A DNA stretch of 64,000 bases, from the NCBI GenBank assembly GCA_905147135.1, contig LR990049.1:17501428-17565427 (forward strand). Direction: 5' to 3'. The position numbers were made by a program, and so were the translations under genes. This document shows, one piece after another, positions 22,309 through 31,860 of the stretch. Source of the stretch: Blastobasis lacticolella (taxonomy: Eukaryota > Arthropoda > Insecta > Lepidoptera > Blastobasidae). How positions within the stretch are numbered: the stretch's first letter is position 1; each line of letters opens with the position of its first letter. The notes under the pieces are model-generated. The model saw nothing but the letters and a program-made list of their open reading frames with translations, did not search any database and was not told where the DNA came from.

Positions 22309-22565
22309 TAGCCGTGTGGTGACCGGTAGAGTAGAATAGCAAACCCCTTACACTCGTGGGTGTCGTACAAGGCGACTAACGTTTAGAGGCAAAATATCTA
22401 GTCTCCATAAACTGGAAAATGGGCAGCAGCGTTTTTCATTGTTATGTTTGCAACACTGCGATCTCCAACCCGCCTGCCAAGCGTGGAGATTATGGCAATA
22501 ACCTCCCCTTTTGCGGGAGAGGCCCAAAGTCCTGTAGTGGACTGTTATGGGCTGTGATGATGATA
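22309..22565 (+). repeat. Repeat W copy
   Basis: GCCGTGTGGTGACCGGTAGA through AACTGGAAAATGGGCAGCAG to GCTGTGATGATGA; same unit as 17074. Confidence 0.85.
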
Positions 22566-22663
22566 TAAGTATGCAGAATTTTAGGTCAATCGGAAATTGG
22601 TGAAATTTAACTTCCAACATTTTACTACGTACAAACACGGGGACACGTGAAAGTAAATTACTA

Positions 22664-22744
22664 ACCTATGGTAATTACCATAGGTAATTAAAATACCATT
22701 ATATAAAAATTAACAATTTCTCAATTTGTTAATTTTTATATAAT
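22664..22744. repeat. Two adjacent perfect palindromes
   Basis: A 22-bp perfect palindrome ACCTATGGTAATTACCATAG... covers 22664-22685. Thirteen bases later comes a 19-bp perfect stem (ATTATATAAAAATTAACAA at 22698-22716, its complement at 22726-22744) with a 9-base loop. It is AT-rich and non-coding. Confidence 0.85.
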
Positions 22745-22829
22745 TAAATTTTTTTTGTTTTACTTTTTGTATGCATGTTTAATAATTATGTATAATCCTG
22801 GCTGATTGTTCTAGTATTTGTTAAGTGCT

Positions 22830-22960
22830 TAACTCTCCCTGCTCGATTTCTCTTTTACATTTCTGTGAAGGTTGCCTGAAAGAGATCACTTGTAGCGATA
22901 AGGCCGCCTTTGCACAACTTACTCACTGATTTTCACTATATCTACTGTATTATATTTTGT
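22830..22960 (+). repeat. LINE-type 3' tail
   Basis: Carries GAAGGTTGCCTGAAAGAGAT and GATAAGGCCGCCTTTGCACA, related to 8862-9005. Confidence 0.5.
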
Positions 22961-24599
22961 AAAAAATCTATCATTCTTGTAAAAAAAAGACCACTCAAGC
23001 GAAGCTGCGGGGAAAAGCAAGCGTTTTTCATGAAGAAGTTCATCACATTTACGTAGGTGGTTTGAGGTTGTTGATTACCTGCTTTATAAGGGTACCTGAG
23101 ATTATAAAACAAAACACTTAAACGGGTCCCTCCGCCGTACACGTTAGACCTCAGCGTTTAACCCACGTAGGTAAGTTTCGTAATAAAATATAAGGTTTAC
23201 CACGGTACAGGCCAAAAATTTGCATCATTTTAATAAAACCTCTCATAGAAATTCATAGGAAATTTTGTGTACAAGTAATACCCGTGCTTGTATTGAAGGT
23301 ATATGTCCAGTTATGTTCACGCTCACGCTCAGTGTTAAGGTCTGGGGTGATTTTTACACTCCCTACAAATCAACTGAAAACGATCATCAACATTAAATGA
23401 CTGTCGCAGACCATTGAATAAAACTTTTTTAACTACTTAGAATGGAGATTTCAGTGAAATTTTAACAGAAATAATAATATATGGCTAGATATAATGTCGA
23501 AGTCGAAATATTGCAGCGCGTGTATACGCCCCCTATAAGCAGTCACCGTTACTTTTCGCCAATTTACACAACAAACAAAATGTTATGTACTGTACTTTCA
23601 AATAGTGTACACTATTTCATTGCACATGTATTGCCAATTGTATTGCACATTTATTTGTAAAAAGAGGTAATTTTTAAATATCTTTTTCTATTTCAATACT
23701 AGATGCACTAGATGTTTTATTACTTTTTGTTACCTACCTAATTATTTTGCTCCGTTTGTTCGACAATGTTTTAAATCATAATCTATTTCACCGGCGACAT
23801 TGTCAATTCAGTGGAACAAGTGATCAAAATTAAAGTTTAAATATAGAATCGGTACTATTTTCAAATGCGATGAACTATGAAGATGATACCTTTATATTTA
23901 TGTAACCTCATTGCTTTTTACTACGTGTAGGTACTAATTTTATGGTTTACACTTTACACCATTTTACATAGCAAAGCAAAAATTGAAGTTATGCATTTCA
24001 ATTTCTGTTCCGGGTTACTGTGTTTCTATGTATCCATTTATAAGTCAGTATCAATGTCGCCATCATTCATATACGTCGGTATTGCTGATACTTGAAGTAT
24101 CAGCAATATCGGCTTATGTGAAACGGAAATTCGGGGAAGCATTACTATGACCAATAGAAAAGATTGATGGAAGAAGACCTGATACGACGGACTGACTAAG
24201 TTTAGGTACACCAAAAGGCCTTTCCTACAACTAGCCATAAAGCCAATGAGCACTTTTCCTTTGCGATCTAACGACATTATTACGTGAGCTTCCAATGCAT
24301 GCAGGTTACCAAAACAAATTGTGTAATTTCGAAAACTATAGAGCCAGCTAGAGCATGCAGAACCGTTTATTATGGTTAGGCCCAGAGAGCTTGTAATTTA
24401 GCAAGGCTTCGTACTTGGAGGTAAGTTACTGCCACTTAGGGTCGTCTTACCATACGCTGGCTACACGATATCGACTCCCAGTACGATGCTCGCCTTAGGC
24501 ACTTGCAGCGATGTCGCAAAATTGTCGTTTTAAATTTTAATATTTTATAGCGTGTATACTTTATGTGGGTGCGGCAGGCGTTTCTGGCCTGTTTCACGT
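22961..24599. other. AT-rich non-coding region; one small hairpin
   Basis: A 16-bp stem CGGTATTGCTGATACT / AGTATCAGCAATATCG with a 3-base loop lies at 24077-24111. No exon with splice signals was found, including no second exon for the 19.3 kb gene. Confidence 0.45.
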
Positions 24600-24790
24600 G
24601 TGAATACAGCGTATTCACCCGTGAATAGGCCTATAGCGTGGGTAGGCCTCCCACTAGATGGACCGACGACCTGATAAAGAAAACAGGTTCCAGGTGGATG
24701 CGGAAGGCACACGACTGGCCTTTGTGGAGAACTCTGGGGGAGGCCAATGGCTAGCAGTACGCGTTCTCAGGCTGATATGATAATGACGAT
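24600..24790 (+). pseudogene. RTE-like reverse-transcriptase C-terminal fragment
   Basis: Reads RWTDDLIKKTGSRWMRKAHD, then WPLWRTLGEA, ending in GCTGATATGATAATGAC. This is the C-terminal end and 3' tail of an RTE-type LINE, with stops in frame further on. Confidence 0.7.
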
Positions 24791-25334
24791 ACCAACTATG
24801 ACTGTAGGTGTGCTTCTGGGTACATCTCTGTCCTCCGTGATTAAGGATAGTACCATGAAGGTTTTCAGTACACATACATACACCACGTCCCGCCTTATTC
24901 CCATAGAAGTAGGCAGAGACCACATGGTTCCACATGCTACTATCACGATCAAATCGAAGATATTTTAAAGCAAGGTCAAGTCAGGAATGAAGCTTTATCT
25001 GATGAGCATGTATAACACGGTTGATGGTGGAAGAAGAGAGACTTCTATACCAACTAAATCTGTTCAAACCCCATCGGGTAACTAGTAACGGTTAAAGAGT
25101 TCCATTACCGACCGCCTGACTTCATCATCATATCCTCGTTATCGAAAATTTTGCATAGAACTTGCCAAAGCCCAAAGTCGACGGGGTAACGTTGAAGAGT
25201 TCCACTGTCTTGTTTTAAAAGGCCCACAACCAGGTCCATATTGTCACCTCCAACTTGCCAACTCGCCAAGTTCTCTAATCAGGGAGGAGGGTCGTGTCTA
25301 GTAGAGGCCAATTGCGGGCTGGTACGGGCGCCAA

Positions 25335-25560
25335 CAATTAGGTTTGCTTGTATTACTTGGTTATCTTGGCGTTAATGGCCCGGGGTCCGCCTTGAGCATG
25401 ATCCAAGATTTTGTAGACCAGGTAATTACAGTGGAGCGACTGGCATCTGACGTCCGTGACTCTATTAATCATTTAACTTGGAACTCATTTAAAATGGTTG
25501 GATCATGGTTACACATTCAGTCGCCTGAACTTGCGGGTTTCATCAAGAGTTTTCCCTTAC
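25335..25560 (-). mobile_element. SINE-A tail fragment
   Basis: GGTTATCTTGGCGTTAATGG, GGCCCGGGGTCCGCCTTGAG and GATCATGGTTACA match the non-tRNA part of SINE A at 59905-60080. The tRNA-like head is missing. It is the last host-type repeat seen before the bracovirus-like island. Confidence 0.65.
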
Positions 25561-26952
25561 ACAGGGATAATTTCGATGTTGAAAGTTAAAATTTCAAACC
25601 AATTAAATTTGTATATTTAAAGAAATTTTTTTTTAACTGCAAAATTGTGTGTCATTCAGCACGTTCAAAACCCTACAAAGTGATTCTTTTTGGAACCTTT
25701 TTTCCTCAAGATATTTGCCGCTTAGTAATATTTTTATCATCCTATTATTTAACATTCGGGTTTTTCAATGCTGGGATCAGGCTCAGGTCAAATCTTATTT
25801 CTTTTGCCTCCAGTCGGTTGCTCACTAATAAGATCTTGTAAATGGAACTATTTATAAGTTAGTGAAGTCTTTTTCCTGCTGTAGTTTTTTAAAATTGATA
25901 TCATGTTTGAACTAAGGGCTCACGGAAATTATGACTATTGATTTGTGACCTTTATCTATAGTACTTTAACTCAAAATTTTAATTTTTTTAATAGTGATCT
26001 TCTGGTTGTGTATTAAATAAATTTTTGATATTTAGTGATGAAATATTGAGCGTATTTGCATTTTTTACGAACAAAGAATCCTTGAAAAATTTAATTACTC
26101 ATATGTGTGTTAGCTCTAAGTGATTTGGAGGAACTATCACGTTTGACAGTTAAATAAAAAATAATAAAATAACCTAAACAGAAAAAAATATTTATTGTAA
26201 ACTTAAAATAAACAAAACATGAATTTTTTTATTAACTAAATTTGTTTAATTTGAAGATTCATTAAGTATGTGTCTTTGCCCGTAAAATGTAAACGTAGTT
26301 CTAAGAACATTTCATTGTAAGATCGAATAGTACTTAAAAAGTTAAGTAAAACATAATTTAGAAAAAGATATTGGATTTTAGATAAAAAACTGAAATTTCT
26401 CTGCATCCTTATACTTATCACGACTGATGGTATTATTATTAATATTTTTTTAGAATAAATTCAGTCATAAGATAAGTTAGTATAAGATTTATGTAATTTC
26501 TAGTGTGATTGTATTTTATAAATAAACTAAAGATACCAAAGTTATGTAAGGAATTTGTAAAAAATTTTTTTAAACACCTAATGAAATTAAGGATTTAATA
26601 TGTAACCCTGTTTTTATTTTTTCAAAGACCTAAAACGAGAGACATGCGCATCGTTTTATTTTGAGAAAATTGCAGTGACAATTCCTATCAAAAGTACCCA
26701 TTCTGAATCATAGTTACGGGTTGGTTTCCCTCAGTGTTCGTTGATAAGAACTTTAGGTACTGGTTAACCAAAGGACATCCGTTTATGCCCACGCAAAATT
26801 TATACAGATAAATTTATAAGGGTAAAAGATTATAATCATTTAAAACTTATACATTCTAATTACAATTATCATACACCCATTTAATAAAACACTTAAAAAC
26901 TATGGCTTATAAAATCAAAGCTTGCACAATTCACAAGCAAAAATAAACGTAG

Positions 26953-27486
26953 TTAATCTGTTGAATTTGATAGAAAACCTAGAATTTCACTTAAGTTAAA
27001 CGGGCTTACTGAACATCCAGAACTATTATTTTCTTCAATCTTCATTATAAGCATCTTCATTATTTCTTCATCATTGTTTTGCTCAGCAATTTGATAAGCC
27101 GTCAATCCATCTTCATTATTAATGTCTTTATCGGCGTGCATCTCTACTAATCCTTCTACCAGCTCGTGGTCCCCCTTTTTCACTGCTTTATGCAAAACAG
27201 TGTCTCCTGCATTATCCTGGGCATTCAAGTCTGCTCCCATAGCTACCATCAACGATATCATATCGTCAGCATCACTTCCACTTCGGCACCTTACGACAGT
27301 ATGGAGACACGTGTTTCCGTCGTCATCCTTGAGTTTTAGTATGTGCTGAAAGTCTTTATTTCCAGAATGGTTATATATTCTATCCAAAATATCGTGACAG
27401 TCAGATTTAGCAATCAAATGGAATATCGTATAGTTTCTGCTTGTAGGATCTGGACCGAATGTGTCGTTTAATTTATCAGAATCCAT
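26953..27486 (-). CDS. Viral ankyrin protein (vankyrin, IkB-like) of bracovirus origin
   Basis: A 177-residue intronless protein made almost wholly of ankyrin repeats. A degenerate first repeat (YTIFHLIAKSDCHDILDRI) is followed by DGNTCLHTVVRC, AGDTVLHKAVKKGDHELVEG and DGLTAYQIAEQNNDEEIMK, then a short Ser-rich tail. It has no signal peptide or membrane segment. Bracovirus ankyrins resemble the inhibitory part of insect NF-kB inhibitors (Cactus/Relish) without the degradation signals, and are thought to hold NF-kB factors in the cytosol and blunt host immunity; here that role is inferred from family. The frame is open upstream to 27531, but only through a TTG codon. The first ATG is at 27486, and the TATA element at 27557-27565 would start transcription near 27533, which supports this start. 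An ATTAAA signal lies ~70 bases past the stop. It is divergent from the phosphatase gene, about 0.9 kb away. Confidence 0.88.
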   Translation of the reverse strand: MDSDKLNDTFGPDPTSRNYTIFHLIAKSDCHDILDRIYNHSGNKDFQHILKLKDDDGNTCLHTVVRCRSGSDADDMISLMVAMGADLNAQDNAGDTVLHKAVKKGDHELVEGLVEMHADKDINNEDGLTAYQIAEQNNDEEIMKMLIMKIEENNSSGCSVSPFNLSEILGFLSNSTD

Positions 27487-27556
27487 TTTTAGAGAGAGTA
27501 AGATGTCACTTCTTGAAGTCCCGAATCGCAATAATACTGCTTCCTACTGGAAGACT

Positions 27557-27565
27557 CTTATATAG
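27557..27565 (-). promoter_or_regulatory. TATA box of the vankyrin gene
   Basis: On the - strand CTATATAAG lies ~31 bases before a predicted start site near 27533, leaving a ~47-base leader before the ATG. Position and sequence fit an insect RNA polymerase II core promoter; no clear initiator was seen. Confidence 0.6.
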
Positions 27566-28316
27566 TCGGCTGATATAGAGGGATTCATAAACAAAAATAC
27601 TTTCTATCGCGGGTTTTCCCATAGGTTAAATGTTATCGCCGTCCGAATTACCGCGTGCTCCATATGGAACGTTACCAATCTACATTACTTCATATTGTTT
27701 ATAACGAATTTATGTCATACGTTGTAACAAAAAACTTAATTCTCTGCTTGGCTGATAGAGTCTTTGTTCACCTGTCTTATCTTTTGCAGAGCTTTCGATA
27801 CAATTACACCCTTCCTCTTTTTAAATTTTTCTTTCAAAAATCAGAAAAAAAATCAAAGGTACTGTTCGTACAATCAAAAATAAAGTTATGATACAATTCA
27901 TAGAGAAATCCTATTTATATTGGTCCTTTGACTGCCTAAAGTTAACTACATTATGGTGATTCACTTCCTGTAGAGGAAGTATTACTTGAAAATTAGTAAT
28001 GTTAAATAATATAAGAAATAGTTAATTTCATATACTGAAACATGATGCTCCATATCATCGCTTTAGTTTCCTAAACTCCAAATAAAGGGTTTTGATTGTA
28101 ATTTGTAAGGTTTTTAAAGGAAAAGAAGTTCATGATAACATTTGAACTCACTGATAGGCTTGTTAATTAACCACATGGGAATTTTTATAGATAAAATTAA
28201 TTTTTAATGATGTTGAAATAAATATCAAACTCAATAAACTGAAACCTCGTGCGTCATATTGGTTAAATTGTTCATTCAGGGAGGAAAAAGTTAATATTAA
28301 TGCTGAAATTCATTAG

Positions 28317-28352
28317 TATAAATGTGTCACGATCAGTATAATATTTTCAGTC
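28317..28352 (+). promoter_or_regulatory. TATA box and arthropod initiator of the PTP gene
   Basis: TATAAATG at 28317-28324 is followed, ~30 bases on, by TCAGTC at 28347-28352, the classic arthropod initiator. This predicts a start near 28349 and a leader of ~60 bases. A second TCAGTC is at 28364-28369. Confidence 0.7.
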
Positions 28353-28409
28353 GATACTGATCTTCAGTCGAAACAAGGACTCTCATCCTGTGAAAATAAA
28401 TTTTTAAAA

Positions 28410-29294
28410 ATGGGTGGGATTTCTACGAAAAAAGAATCTGGCGTTAGTTACAATGAAGAAAGAATAATCAAGATCCTCGAACAAGAACAACGGAGAATAT
28501 TAGACGAAAAAGTTGAGTACAGTTGCAGCATATCGATGAAGGAAGAAAATATTTTGAAAAATAGATACTGGTTTTTACCTTGTTTTGATCATAACAGAGT
28601 GATCTTACCAGCAGAAAACGGAGAAAGCGACTATATTAACGCCAATCACGTCAACGGGTATAAAACTCGAGGCAAGTATTTGTGCTGTCAGGGCCCACTT
28701 CAGTCAACAGCCGAAGATTTTTGGAAAATGGTGTTTGGATATCAATCCAGAGTTATCGTTATGTTGACAAAAACACACGAAGAAGAACAGGAAGTCTGTT
28801 ACCAGTACTGGGACCCGAAGAAAGGAAGGACAGTGTGGTTCGGTGACTTCATCATTGAAACAAAGAAAGTAAAGACCTTTTGTGACCATATAGTGACCAA
28901 GCTACGGATGACAGACGACAGTGGAGACTCATTAGACCTCACACACTTCACTTACACCGATTGGCCTCATAAAAGCGTGCCTCAAAGCCGATCAAACTTT
29001 CTTAACTTTGTTCTCAAAGTCAGAAAGGCTCAAGCACATGTGGAGTTTGATAACAAGAGTTCCAACTTTCCTCCTATGGTGGTCCACTGCTCTGCTGGAT
29101 TAAATCGCACAGGAGCTTTCTGCGCTCTAGACATCAGCATATCGAGATACAATGAGAGTTCGACGATCGATCTAGCAACAGTAGTAAGAGATCTCCGCAA
29201 GCAAAGAAACAACTGCTTATCTTTGTCCACTTATTATGTATTTTGTTATCTTACAATTTTAGAATATGTTAAATTAGCTTCTAAAAAAGCATAG
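28410..29294 (+). CDS. Bracovirus-type protein tyrosine phosphatase, probably catalytically impaired
   Basis: 294 residues, one exon, a single classical PTP domain and no signal peptide. Visible motifs: the substrate loop KNRYWFLPCFDHNRV (50-64), SDYINANHVNGY (73-84), KYLCCQGPL, DFWKMVFGYQSRVIVML, and the P-loop VHCSAGLNRTG (225-235) with the nucleophile Cys227 and Arg233. Two catalytic features are altered: the WPD loop reads DWPHKSVP, with His187 where the general-acid Asp is expected, and the Q-loop (CLSLSTYYVF) lacks both usual glutamines. Bracovirus PTPs fall into active enzymes and inactive phosphotyrosine-binding forms that disturb haemocyte adhesion and signalling; this one fits a substrate-trapping or pseudo-phosphatase form, by inference. 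The N-terminus MGGIST fits an N-myristoylation consensus (Gly2, Thr6). ATTAAA lies ~80 bases after the stop. The closest alternative is a host cytosolic PTP retrocopy, less likely given the vankyrin neighbour. Confidence 0.92.
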   Translation: MGGISTKKESGVSYNEERIIKILEQEQRRILDEKVEYSCSISMKEENILKNRYWFLPCFDHNRVILPAENGESDYINANHVNGYKTRGKYLCCQGPLQSTAEDFWKMVFGYQSRVIVMLTKTHEEEQEVCYQYWDPKKGRTVWFGDFIIETKKVKTFCDHIVTKLRMTDDSGDSLDLTHFTYTDWPHKSVPQSRSNFLNFVLKVRKAQAHVEFDNKSSNFPPMVVHCSAGLNRTGAFCALDISISRYNESSTIDLATVVRDLRKQRNNCLSLSTYYVFCYLTILEYVKLASKKA

Positions 29295-30482
29295 TATTCA
29301 TATTGTAATTTATTTTTAAGACTAGTTTTTCAGTATTGAGATTGTTATAATTATTATAAGTGTTTTACCTTAAATTAAAGTTATTTAATTAACATATTAA
29401 TAATTTTTTATTACTCCCTCCTTCTACACACTTTTTAATATCATCCTTGCAACTCAAAATATTAAAATGAATTGATAGCAATTGACGTAGGAAAACGATA
29501 ATAAACCTAAAAGCTGATAAGTATTTAGCTAATGGAGAGTTTATAGTTCATTATAGTTTATCTTGGGCTACTAGGACCAAATTACTCACTCACAATTGGT
29601 CGTTGTGGCTCGGGACGTGGTTTGAAAACGGTATTGTATGAATAATTAATTTTATTTTTCCTGTAGTGACCATAGCTCTAGGTAAAATAGGTCCATATTA
29701 TATCATACTGTAATAGCTATTCTTTAAACGTTGGCAATATTATTGTGATATTCTGGGAAAAACCCAGTTCACAGATCAATGTTGACCGATAGTAAAATAG
29801 GCACACTGTCGATCCAAATTTGTAGGTACCAACGATATTTGAAGTGAACAAGTGCCGATATCTTTATTACTTATTGTAAATGAAATTAACCATCATGACC
29901 TCATTACTGGGTATTCCAGAATTGTTTATTTAATCAAGAAGACATTCGTCAATCAACAATTGGTTATGGGCTTATCGCTTTGAAATTCCCAGTATTCGTT
30001 ATTTTATAGTTATAATTATTTTATCTTATAGTTAGGTATAAAGTTACAATATCGATACACGAAGAAATTATTTATATCTGAAATGTTACGGTCGATAAGG
30101 ATAATTTTGTGCTCATATATTGTATTTCCCAAAAAATTCCCTCTTCATACGGGTTTAACGAGTTTTTATTTTCTTTACCTACTCTGCTGTTGTTCTGTGA
30201 ATATTTTCCCTTATATTAAATATAATTGGGCCTCATCTGTTCACAATTTTAATTCTAATCGTAAAAAGCTATACACTATCATCTTTATTCGCAAATTGTT
30301 TTACACTTATATCTAAATAGTAAATAATTTATTCAAAAATTAAATTCGCTACACATATATTTATATATATTTATATGTCACTAACTTTCGAGATCGAAAA
30401 CTTTCCTGTTACCGTAAGAGTTTCGGCTAGTGTTAATTTAATGTTAATTTAGAAAATACTCTATGGTACATGATGGCAATAG

Positions 30483-30605
30483 GGTTCGAACGCTATACCT
30501 CGGGGTACGAATCGGACCCCTGACCCATTAGGCCACATAACTCTGAAAAGAGTCATTGGTACAAGGCTGGACGGAGTTTGACCACTGTACCTCAGGGTAC
30601 GGATG
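30483..30605 (-). mobile_element. tRNA-derived SINE (family C)
   Basis: Reverse-complemented it contains GTGGCCTAATGGGTCAGG and GCGTTCGAACCC, a tRNA-like head. A second decayed head-like piece (TACCTCAGGGTACGGATGC) follows. It is the first host-type repeat after the bracovirus-like island. Confidence 0.55.
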
Positions 30606-31114
30606 CTCCAATTAAACTTAAAATGTTCGACATTATGTACACAGCCGCAACGTCCCTAGTTCACCACAAGCAGCCTCTACCTCCTAAACGACTACAAAAA
30701 GAGTAAATAACACAAATAAACTAGAAACTTTCCCAACGTGTGGTAGGCCGGGTAACGTGGGTTGGGTCTTACGTTGAGTAGCACGTCGAGAATTTTAGGA
30801 ACATCATAGGGGATTATTCGGGCTTGTTTAGCAAACGTGAGTAGGGCCTTGGTCTGGGTTTTTTAGAAGCTTTTATTTAACTTGTAATGTTTGTAACTAA
30901 CTTTGTACGTTCGGGGCAAATCTTGCAAGCCTTATTTAACCCACTTCCCGGTGTTCTATTGACCTGAAATTTAGTATTCCTATGTATTTTGGATGACAAT
31001 GCATTAATATGGTAGCATGGAGCTGGTTTGATGGTAGAGTCGGTATGTGGTCGGAACAATATAACCTCTACGTGTTTAGGCTTTTTGGAATGGTCTTGAT
31101 GAGTACTATTGACG
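30606..31114. other. Non-coding spacer
   Basis: Nothing recognisable apart from a polypyrimidine-poor AT-rich background. Confidence 0.35.
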
Positions 31115-31375
31115 ACCTGAGTGGTTCAGTGGTCAACATGCCAGTCAGCCACGCAAGAGGTCTCGGGTTCGATTCCTGCCGGGCAGAAATTTTAATGATG
31201 AATTTTAATTTCTGTTACTGGTCTGGGTGTTCTATGTATAATAAGTATGTATTTAAAATGTATAAAAGTAGTATATCAGTTAGCTAGCACCCATTGTACA
31301 AGCTTTGCTTAGTTTGAGGCTAGATGGCGCTGTGTGAATTTGTCCACAATTATTTACTACCCCGCACAATAAAAG
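31115..31375 (+). mobile_element. tRNA-derived SINE (family B)
   Basis: The head GACGACCTGAGTGGTTCAGT and B box GGGTTCGATTCC show tRNA ancestry. The body ends with GCTAGCACCCATTGTACAAG and GGCGCTGTGTGAATTTG. Copies: 34185-34396 (-), 45515-45728 (-), 63350-63560 (+). Confidence 0.85.
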
Positions 31376-31529
31376 CTGTTATAAAATTTTTTTTCATTTG
31401 AGAGCTTATGTGTTGTTAAAACGGATTTGAACTACCTAATTCCTTAGGTTCTTGTTTCCTCTCAAAAACTGTATCAATCTAAATAATGACAGTTGAAGGA
31501 AATAACTTATTGGAAATAACATCAACCCC

Positions 31530-31860
31530 GCCTACACCAAGGTTTGCTTTCCTACTCTTCCTTCTCCACTTCACTCGGTCTTCAGCATCCAGGCATCAGA
31601 CTCAGCGATGTCAATCCATCTTGGGCCTCCCGCCGGATTCTTTCCTATGTCCTACAGGTTTATGGACATATTTCCTATGCATCCCTGGGATTTACGCAGC
31701 ATGATGTGACCAAACCAGCGCAAGCAAGCCTCTTCAATCTTGTCTGCGATATTCCTTACGCCAAGGCTACTACGGATGTATAGTCTGCAAAGTGAACGGA
31801 TCAACGGATACTAGCATAGTCATTCAGTCGAGTCCACCGCAGCATTTTAATTTATTTTTC
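31530..31860 (-). pseudogene. RTE-like C-terminal fragment, decayed
   Basis: Follows the order of the 12.3 kb RTE fragment: the TCAGCATCC segment, GATGTCAATCCATCTTGGGC, the TGACCAAACCAGCGC landmark, and TCCACCGCAGCATTTT. Several frameshifts. Confidence 0.6.

Larger units (their letters stand above)
25590..30450. mobile_element. Bracovirus-like DNA inserted in the host chromosome
   Basis: Across ~4.9 kb none of the SINE, W, MITE or LINE families common in the rest of the window appears, and the sequence is visibly AT-rich. It holds two intact intronless genes of families typical of bracovirus circles: a vankyrin (26953-27486, -) and a protein tyrosine phosphatase (28410-29294, +). Ankyrin genes also occur in ichnoviruses, but PTP genes are a bracovirus hallmark. 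Integration of parasitoid bracovirus DNA into lepidopteran genomes is known from several moths and butterflies. The exact junctions cannot be set by eye. The outer limits given are the nearest host-type repeats (SINE A ending ~25560, SINE C starting ~30483). Flanks 25590-26900 and 29400-30450 have no other gene I can support. Confidence 0.75.

Noticed and set aside
25647..25841. A 64-codon frame at the left of the viral island
   Set aside because: No similarity to any bracovirus family that I can recognise and no promoter elements.
28410..29294. A host cytosolic PTP gene or its retrocopy
   Set aside because: Single-exon structure, altered WPD and Q-loops and the vankyrin neighbour fit bracovirus better; no poly(A) tract or target duplication of a retrocopy was seen.
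25590..30450. The whole window being a wasp genome with a proviral segment
   Set aside because: The SINE, W and RTE/LINE families on both sides look lepidopteran, and only two viral genes are present. I cannot exclude it fully without a database search.
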